A DNA stretch of 64,000 bases from Atherix ibis (taxonomy: Eukaryota; Arthropoda; Insecta; Diptera; Athericidae). Positions 57,290 to 64,000 of this stretch are shown here, one piece after another (positions within the stretch are counted from its first letter, which is position 1; every line of letters starts with the position of its first letter). Position numbers and translations under genes: made by a program. The notes under the pieces were generated by a model that was given only the letters and a program-made list of their open reading frames with translations, was not told where the DNA came from and did no database searches. Location of the stretch: contig OY282606.1 of the NCBI GenBank assembly GCA_958298945.1, forward strand, positions 76,123,622-76,187,621, written 5' to 3'.

Positions 57290-57950
57290 TAGCGAAGATG
57301 CTGTTTGTGCATACGTGGAGGATGTCGTCGATATATACAAATACAAAAATTAATCTTCGACAAACTTCATTCATGAAACGCTGGAAAGTTTGCGCTCAGT
57401 TTCGCAGATCGCATGGCATACGTCTAAACTCAAATAGACCAAAAGACGTTGTGATCGCGGTTTTGTATGTTGCGTTCTTCTGTTTCCGGAATTAAAGGGT
57501 ACACTTTTACTAAATAGATCTTCGAGAAAACTAAAACGCACGGCGAATTCTTGTATATGCGAAATTTGGTACCGGTCAGGAATTGTGTTTGCTTTCAACC
57601 GATGGTATTCTCAGTACGGATGCCAATACTTCTTATTGTATTTTTCTTCCTCATCATGTATCACGGAGATGCCACCAGCGCAGGTGATGGTTGACATATT
57701 CTCCATTCCACCATTATCTCGAATTCATTTTTAACTGCGTCGTGTCCACCTGTATCTAGGCGTCGTGGTTTCGCAAACGGAACCTGATCTTTCATAACGA
57801 TGCGATGCGATACTGTACACATATGCGAACCTCTTTCAAATAATTTTGTGGTTGCATCAGTTCGGGAAATTCCGTTTTGAGTAGGAGTTTTCGATTCACA
57901 TCTAAGCGCGTTGATCGAAAGCTGGGTGAGCAGATCCATAATTTTTTCTT
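57290..57950 (-). pseudogene. Gypsy reverse transcriptase remnant
   Basis: The minus frame 57939-57661 holds HRIVMKDQVPFAKPRRLD and FEIMVEWRICQPSPAL, the N-terminal RT region. Frame 57598-57371 has LKANTIPDRYQISHIQEFAV. Near 57335 the catalytic box VYIDDIL is intact in a third frame. The order is correct, with losses around 57490 and 57400, where the expected first catalytic-aspartate segment is degraded. Confidence 0.8.
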
Positions 57951-57959
57951 CTTTTTTTT

Positions 57960-58250
57960 ATATCTACTATTAGCGCATTCTTTTTTTGAAATTCCGTGAT
58001 GATAATAGCGCGATCAATGTCAGCCAAGAGGTATTCGTGTGTGAAATTTCTCCGAGGTCCAAATTAAGTTTTAGTGTTTTCATAATTGAACCGCTTACAG
58101 AGGAAAGTGAAATTTCAGAATTATTATTTCTGGAGCGTACTTGACAAGTTTGCGCTTATGCCGATAAGAAAAACGATATTGTTTGAATAGTCGCGGATGA
58201 ACAGGTGGCTAATATACTTCGTTGCACCGGTAGCCTAGTTTTGTTAATTA
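57960..58250 (-). pseudogene. Gypsy protease remnant
   Basis: On the minus strand a segment near 58195 reads LFIRDYSNNIVFLIGISANL where FLVDTGA-type sequence is normal, so the active-site aspartate is lost. Near 58010-57960, ADIDRAIIITEFQKKNALIV corresponds to the ADV-RAIIGADFL motif, also degraded. Confidence 0.6.
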
Positions 58251-58464
58251 TCTGTAAATTTTTGGTTGCACCGTCATTTTGTCACGTTATTACCAAATTT
58301 TTTATATGCAACCATAGTTAATGTGATGTTGATAAAGCCGAATGTGATCTGATATTCAAAATTTTTTGATTATCAGCGCGAGCTGCGTCTGTAAAATGAC
58401 TGTTTACAATGCCGCAAATTTAAATTATTCGCATTTCTAACATCAAGCCTCGCTACACATATGA

Positions 58465-58765
58465 TCGCTTCGATTTTCGATAAACGTGCGTTAAAATTAG
58501 AACAATCGGTGTTCTGCGCTGACGATTTGTTAGAATTCGGATATTACAAACATGCTGGCATTTTGTTGTGCCGCATATATAGCGGTAGCTTCCGAAACCA
58601 TACATTTTTGATAATGAGGTCACCGAATATTTGTCCCGTTATTTGCGTCATAGATAACAACAGTTCCAAAGGACTTCTGTTGCCAATGTCAGCTTTTGAA
58701 ATTACAGATTCTAATCGGTTTGTTTCGGAAACTGAGTGACGCTTACTCAATTCGAACTTCATATT
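58465..58765 (-). pseudogene. Gypsy gag end
   Basis: The minus frame 58762-58544 reads SVSETNRLESVISKADIGNR, SPLELLLSM, and VWFRKLPLYM, matching the gag pattern with GDR-PSQLL-HM and LWLQRLP. Upstream (58799-59059) an open frame is not recognised. Confidence 0.7.
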
Positions 58766-58799
58766 TCCGTATCGATTTGTTGCAGGTAAATCGATAATT

Positions 58800-59565
58800 C
58801 AGTCGCAGGATTCGGGTGGTATTGCGGCGATTGCAATGCAATATTTCGTATCATCGTTGCGATTATGTATGCTTAGAATTATGCTTCGGCCTGATTGAAT
58901 CAAGTCGTGAGGTTTGCGATCCAAAATTGCGGTAACCGAACGCGCTATCAAGTATTTGTGCCGAATTATCAATATTATTTTATTAACACTAATCCAATGC
59001 GCCAATGACGTTCCTACAATTGATGCACCATATTTTTGTAGCGTATTAAGATATTTCAAAAAAAAAAATTCAAATATTTTTATGCAACTAATTATAATGT
59101 TTTATGTGACTAAGAACCCGACAATTTATCATACTATTTTATATCGTATGATTTACAGGAAATTGTTTAAAAAATGTTGTTTTATTTCAGTCAATTTTTT
59201 TGTAATGGCGGAGTCACAAATTACAGTTGCAATTTTAGTTTTTTACAAAGATTTATTTATACTATAACTATATTATTTTAACATTTTACACAATTACTAT
59301 TCTATACACGACTAAGATCTTTTCCGCGAGAGATGCTGAACACGACTGACTGCTCATCATATCGTCTCCTCTTTTTCGATTTTTCATCGTGTGCTCCAGA
59401 ATCACTACATATCATTTGCGAATGTCATTTTGAAAAGGACTCCCTTAATTGTCGAGCTTGCAGTTAACATTTTAAGTCCCCCACATAATTTGATAAAACA
59501 TTTTTGTGTGATCGACTATTTCTATTAGGGAAGCTAGCAATGCCTACCTATAACCAACCCTGAAG
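58800..59565. other. No gene recognised
   Basis: Expected to hold the 5' gag and LTR of the gypsy element, but neither could be recognised. A GC-richer patch at 59310-59420 is of unknown origin. Confidence 0.35.
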
Positions 59566-59568
59566 TCA

Positions 59569-59636
59569 CCAAATGGCTTCACGATCGTGGCGCTACACAA
59601 TGTCCTCTACCACATATCTCAGTCATCTTACATATG
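59569..59636 (+). repeat. Dispersed ~70-bp repeat, copy 2
   Basis: TGAAGTCACCAAATGGCTTC and following sequence to ATCTTACA matches 46491-46560 (same strand). No coding content. Confidence 0.7.
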
Positions 59637-59639
59637 TAC

Positions 59640-61295
59640 ATACATATAAATATTGAATATATAAAAATATCTACTACGCATAAGATAGGTAGGGACGACA
59701 GCCATGCGGTGTATCCTTCCTGCCATAAGAAATTATTTATAAGAGAAGCTTCTTGGATATTACTGAATGGCTCCTATAGACCCATGGATGGTCTTTTTTA
59801 GAGTTCTTTATTTGAAATGTGTATTCCAAATATGATTAATTCATTGCATATCATCTATATTCTAAAATTAATATTCATAAAGGTGCGTGGATAATTTAAA
59901 ATTGTCAATTTACTAGTTATATCGGCTTTTTGACTTTAGAAATTACCTTCGATTGATGAAGTAAAAACAAAAAACTTTAAAATTACCTATTTTTTTGTGT
60001 ATAATTATTGACATTTTTGCTCTCCAAACAACTTATTAAAAATTATATTATTTTGTGCCTTTCAAAAGGATTTTCTTACATTCTCCTTTGGCCATATTCA
60101 GCTACGAATCTTCCACCGAAAGTTATACTCCAGTTCTTCGATCAACACCGATCAGATCTTCGCATTCCAAACTGTCCAAAACAATCCGCACAATTCTGAT
60201 TGAACATTTGAAGTGGTTTTTAAATCAATAATGTAAAATTATCATATATGAATGTTTGCTTGGATTTGATCAGAAAAAGAGCAAAAGAATGACTTTGAAA
60301 AGTAGTATAACTCGTTGTTACCATCCAAGATACTCTTTAATATGTAAATCGCGCCTATCTTCTTCCAATCATTCTGTTTATTTGTGCGTATCCATCCATT
60401 AAATTTTCGTAAATTCATTCATGAGGTTTCTGACCTTTTATAATAACGTACATAATATTTGAAGAAGTTGAAATTCTTCTTTTATAATAAGATAACAGTC
60501 ATTATTCGTATATGTTGCGGAAAATTTCATTATCTTTTTTTTATTCTCCTTATGATCAATAAATTAAAAGAATGTGCAAATATTTGCTATATTAGTGAGA
60601 CATTATCTTTATTATTTTCCGCAGAAATATTCTTTTAGTAATTTACTTTTATTTTCTTAATATTGAATTGTCCCCGTCGTTACAGAAACTATACTGGTCT
60701 AGAAAGATTAAGTGGATCAGTAGAAGTTATTAAAAGTAGAATCATCATCCCAAATACCAATTAGAATCTACTAAATTTCGTTTACGTGGGTGGTCAGTAA
60801 AATTAACAATTATAACCGATATAACCATAAACTTCTATGAGATTGTAATTTATTATTATTTCGTTTTTATTAAAAATTTTCATTAATTTGGTGATACAAT
60901 TTATGCAAATATGCCCCCAGAATTAAAATGGAAATTATTTCCTAAAATTTCCTATAATTTTATATTCAATTTTAGCCATATTTTTTTAAGCTATAAACTT
61001 ATAGTAAACTTTTTTGTAAAATGCTATGGCATATATTTTTGTTATCATCAAATACTATATGCCTTATTAATAATTTTCTATAGGATATTGTTGGAGCTTT
61101 TTTTGTATTACTATTTAGTTAAGGTAGTTTTGAATAAAATACCTAAAATGCTATAAGTTAAACATAGAATAATATTGGTTCCCGCGAATTATATTATACT
61201 ATAAGGAAGGAACCTAAAATATCTGTCAGAATCTACATTACGAGGTAAGAATGATAAGTCAGCGATAAATGAAAGAAAAAAATAATGTATTCAAC
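59640..61295. other. AT-rich stretch, no gene seen
   Basis: No recognised features. Confidence 0.45.
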
Positions 61296-61299
61296 AAAA

Positions 61300-62095
61300 A
61301 TTGATTTCCTTAAGCTCGATGCATTTTATCTAACGATATTCCAAATTTTTTTATACTGCCCGCGTAGTACGATTTGTCAAACTTTGTAAAATATATCTAA
61401 CTTTCGGCTATAATTTTAGAAGTGAAAATAGCATAAAGTATCAGGAAGCCAAATTTTGAACGGAGAAGCAATTCTTCTATAAAATAATGTAATTGCCGGT
61501 TAACGTGCAGGTTCATTGCCATGATGAAACTTTTTTCTATGCTAAATGCCGTCGTTTTGCTCTAATTCCATTATTTAACTGATTATTCATTATTCAACTG
61601 ATCAAATAATGCTGTATAAAACTGTCCTGCTATTGTTTTTCTTTTTCATAATTTTATATGAAGATAATAGCATGTGCGTCCCAGAAAACTGTAGCCATAA
61701 CCTTTCTTTCTGCTGAAGAAATAGTCTTTGGCTGCTTTGTGCACGTTTACTAGTAGAAGTCTGTTGTTTCGACTGTACTTTAGTTTCTGATATGTAATGT
61801 ATCATCAACATGTATAAATCGACACAAAAATTCATTTTGATTACGCTTAAAAATGTCCAAACACTCTATTGAAGGTATTACACAAATACGTTTTTAATCA
61901 GGTGTTAGCAAAAACGGCACCCATATCGCCGATAGCTTTCTCATATCAAAAATTTTGCGAATGAATTCTTTGGTGGCAAGCTCAATTGGACGTCTTGGGC
62001 GCTTCGTACGACCACAACGAAATTTCGTAAGCCACTTCTGCATCATTCCATACGATGGTGAGTAGTTTCCACCTTTTAGTTTTGGTTTCAAATAT
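61300..62095 (-). pseudogene. Fossil mariner (family H) transposase
   Basis: On the minus strand, 62091-61894 reads SPSYGMMQKWLTKFRCGRTK, RPIELATKEFIRKIFDM and then directly RKLSAIWVPFLLTPD, so the second half of the DNA-binding region is deleted. A VDDTLHI-type segment marks the first catalytic site near 61805. Downstream come remnants of FWDS and KTIAGQFYTALFDQL, and near 61530 KKFHHGNEPA, where the second aspartate is glycine. At the end, YFTKFDKSYYAGSIKKFGIS and LDKMH match the mariner C-terminus. Ends were not identified. It is a fourth mariner lineage, distinct from A, B and C/D. Confidence 0.78.
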
Positions 62096-62129
62096 TATTT
62101 TTTCCTCAAAAAATAGCGTTTTTATTGCG

Positions 62130-63005
62130 ATATTCACTTTCTTCCATGTCATTCAAAATCACAAAATTAATGTTAAAACTAAACTAATGAACAGTTTTTA
62201 ATAATACCAAATGTTAGAAATAATATTATTTTGCTGATATGAGCTCCATTTTTGGCATCTATCACTGACTTATCATATGTATCACCAGAACTCTGAAATT
62301 ATTTAGCGACGAAAAGTATATAGAAAAAGCCAGAAAAGGTTTCTTTGAAAATTTTTACGAGCAGAATAGTTTAATGGCTTTCAAAATATCCGCTTATAGT
62401 TTTAATATATAAAGAATTATATATTCTGTCTCTAAAGCAAACCCGAAATCTCCAACCATTATCCAGCAATGGCGCTTACATAACCAAAGCCGAAAAACTT
62501 TCCATTGGTATGTGTATTCAAAACAATTTCCGTGGGAATGACCAAAAATATTACCAAAAATGCTGCAAAATTTTCCATCTAATCTAGCCAGTATATGTTT
62601 GCGTCAAGCTGTAATATAATTGCCATGTACGGGCAGGCGCTCTTAAAATATCATCGGACTTACTAGATGGAATACAAATTCAGTGTGAGAAAAGTATAAA
62701 AATGAGTGCGCCAAAAAAAATATTTTTTTTCATCAAAACAATTTTTAATATTTCCTTTTCCAAAAAAATAAACAAAATCGATTTCCAAAAAAATAAAAAA
62801 AAAGGAAATGGCGTTAGTAGTTTCTTAGAATTCATTGATGGCATTTTTAAGATGAAGAAAACCAACTTAAAAATTGCAATAATCCAGACATTTTTTTTCC
62901 TTTGCAAATAAGTGCTAGCAATTTTAGAAATAAAAATTACTTTTAATTTGATAAAGAGTTCCTTTTAATATTAAAATAAAACAGAGTGTTATGCATTATT
63001 ACAGA
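62130..63005. other. AT-rich stretch, no gene seen
   Basis: Long A/T runs give overlapping open frames on both strands near 62700-62910 that are not credible genes. Confidence 0.45.
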
Positions 63006-63009
63006 TAAA

Positions 63010-63125
63010 AAACTTACTAATTAAAAGTTTACTGATCAAAATTTTACTGATCAAAATTTTGCTGGTTAATATTTTTACTGAAAATATTTTTACTGATCCA
63101 AATTTTGCTGACTAAAGTTTTTATT
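63010..63125. repeat. Short degenerate tandem array
   Basis: Six or seven units of the type TACTGATCAAAATTTT, 15-19 bp each, with drift. The unit shares the TACTGAAAATTTT core of the 26893-27416 minisatellite. Confidence 0.75.
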
Positions 63126-63264
63126 GCACTAAATTTGGCACCCAGGCTTACTCTGGAAACTTAAGAGGATCCTTTCTTCTACCTATTTTCTAGTCCTAAG
63201 ATTATTCCTTACCACCGACATTTACAAGCGAAGGAGTCCAACAAACTCTCCAACATCTCTCCGA

Positions 63265-63560
63265 TATTTGCTGATGTTCAACAGGGAAGTTTACTTGAAC
63301 CAGTCCTTTACAATACTTACACACCCGGCATCCCAATCTGTCCCAATTTCTTCTTTGCTACAGACTGAGTGGAACACCGACGTAAGGTCTCCGGTTTTCC
63401 CTTATTTTATCGTATTTTCCATAAACAGTATTTCAGTGAATTGGCTAGTTGTGTTCCGCCCTATAATTATTTCATCGTAAGACTCGTTTCGCTCATCTGT
63501 TTACCCTAAATCCTCCATTCGAACGTACTATAAGATATGGAGATTCTTTTTTTAACCGGT
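63265..63560 (+). mobile_element. Jockey-like LINE fragment
   Basis: Near 63270 the sequence reads DVQQGSLLEPVLYNTYTPGI, a form of the conserved RT stretch V-QGS-LGP-LYN-YT-D-P. The stretch after it is not alignable. Same family motif as 31495-31812. Confidence 0.65.
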
Positions 63561-63719
63561 TATTCTGAATATGGAATGCAATACCTCATTCGGTTTTCCC
63601 AAATCATTATAATATGAAATGCCTTACCTCCTAATACTTTCCACACGTGTGATGTACCATAACATAATAAGGATTTATATTTAAAAAATATATTATTCCT
63701 TTCAAACTGATACTTCAAA

Positions 63720-63840
63720 TTTAATGATCTCTCAGATATTCACTGGTGATCAGCAGGGCAGCCTACTTGGACTAAACTTTTATAACATTTATACATTCGA
63801 TATTCTAATCAATGCATACTCCTTCTTCGCTACATAAACT
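63720..63840 (+). mobile_element. Second jockey-like fragment
   Basis: QQGSLLGLNFYNIYTFDILI repeats the same RT motif as at 63270, so these are two separate fragments, or a duplicated one, in the same orientation. Confidence 0.65.
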
Positions 63841-63886
63841 GCCATGATATATGTAGCGAAGCAGAAGAACTGATAGATTAGAATAT
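63799..63886. repeat. Imperfect hairpin, ~38-bp arms
   Basis: The left arm 63799-63836 (ATATTCTAATC...TTCGCTACATA) and the right arm 63849-63886 are reverse complements with several mismatches in the centre. The loop is 12 bases. The left arm is part of the jockey-like fragment, so the right arm is probably an inverted copy of it. Confidence 0.8.
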
Positions 63887-64000
63887 ATAGATTAGATGAT
63901 ACCTCCAGCCTTGAATCTAGCAAAAAATACAAAATGGTTCCAAAATTCTTCAAACTGATTTTAACGAATAAAAGTGGACGAACGCAATTATGTGAGGAAG

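Larger units (their letters stand above)
54690..58780 (-). mobile_element. Ty3/gypsy LTR retrotransposon, decayed, with a LINE nested inside
   Basis: On the minus strand the pieces lie in the order gag end (58765-58465), protease (about 58250-57960), RT (57950-57290), RNase H (57110-56730) and integrase (55290-54690). That is the gypsy order. All frames are broken by stops and shifts. Between RNase H and integrase lies about 1.4 kb of LINE in the opposite orientation (55320-56720). LTRs were not identified: the left end must lie below 54690 and the right end above 58780. Confidence 0.8.

Noticed and set aside
54690..58780. Functional retrovirus-like element
   Set aside because: All domains carry stops, frameshifts or lost active-site residues, no LTRs were found and a LINE interrupts it.
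58800..59059. Minus-strand frame as part of gypsy gag
   Set aside because: It is in the right place but shows no gag motif that I could recognise.
62680..62911. Overlapping frames on both strands
   Set aside because: They arise from long A/T runs and encode only Lys/Phe/Ile-rich strings.

Overview
The window is insect nuclear DNA. It is very AT-rich, holds only one convincing host gene fragment, and is otherwise dominated by decayed transposable elements. Introns of about 60 to 95 bp, histidine- and proline-rich coding sequence, and the mix of mariner, jockey-like, R1-like, RTE-like and Ty3/gypsy remains suggest a fly (Diptera). The species cannot be named from the sequence.

Layout. At 1.4-7.8 kb lie a jockey-like LINE tail, a rearranged mariner (family A) and an internally deleted mariner of a second family (B1). 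At 9.6-19 kb lie a full-length but dead mariner (B2), a reverse-strand jockey-like piece, a fossil mariner, an almost end-to-end RTE-like LINE and a deleted Tc1/mariner-superfamily element. At 21-26.5 kb lies the host gene on the minus strand, with at least two and probably three exons and GT-AG introns, flanked by LINE 3' tails. At 26.9-27.4 kb is a minisatellite with higher-order structure. At 30-46 kb lie RNase H-bearing LINE debris, two mauritiana-type mariners and an R1-like 3' end. At 47-64 kb lie another LINE, a foldback mariner (B3), a gypsy element on the minus strand with a LINE nested inside it, a further dead mariner and jockey-like pieces.

No transposase here looks functional. 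The mariner copies keep their ends but have lost their catalytic or DNA-binding segments, so they are non-autonomous at best. The most unusual structures are three. The family A mariner has two intact outer ends enclosing a 690-bp direct internal duplication separated by about 1 kb of unrelated DNA, which is what an aborted gap repair would leave. The B3 mariner has had its 3' end replaced by an inverted copy of its 5' end. Several long perfect hairpins lie outside recognised genes. I found no evidence of a new functional multi-gene system. The interest is in element rearrangement and in the unidentified host gene.

Element boundaries other than those with terminal repeats are approximate. They come from translating by eye and recognising protein families, not from alignments.
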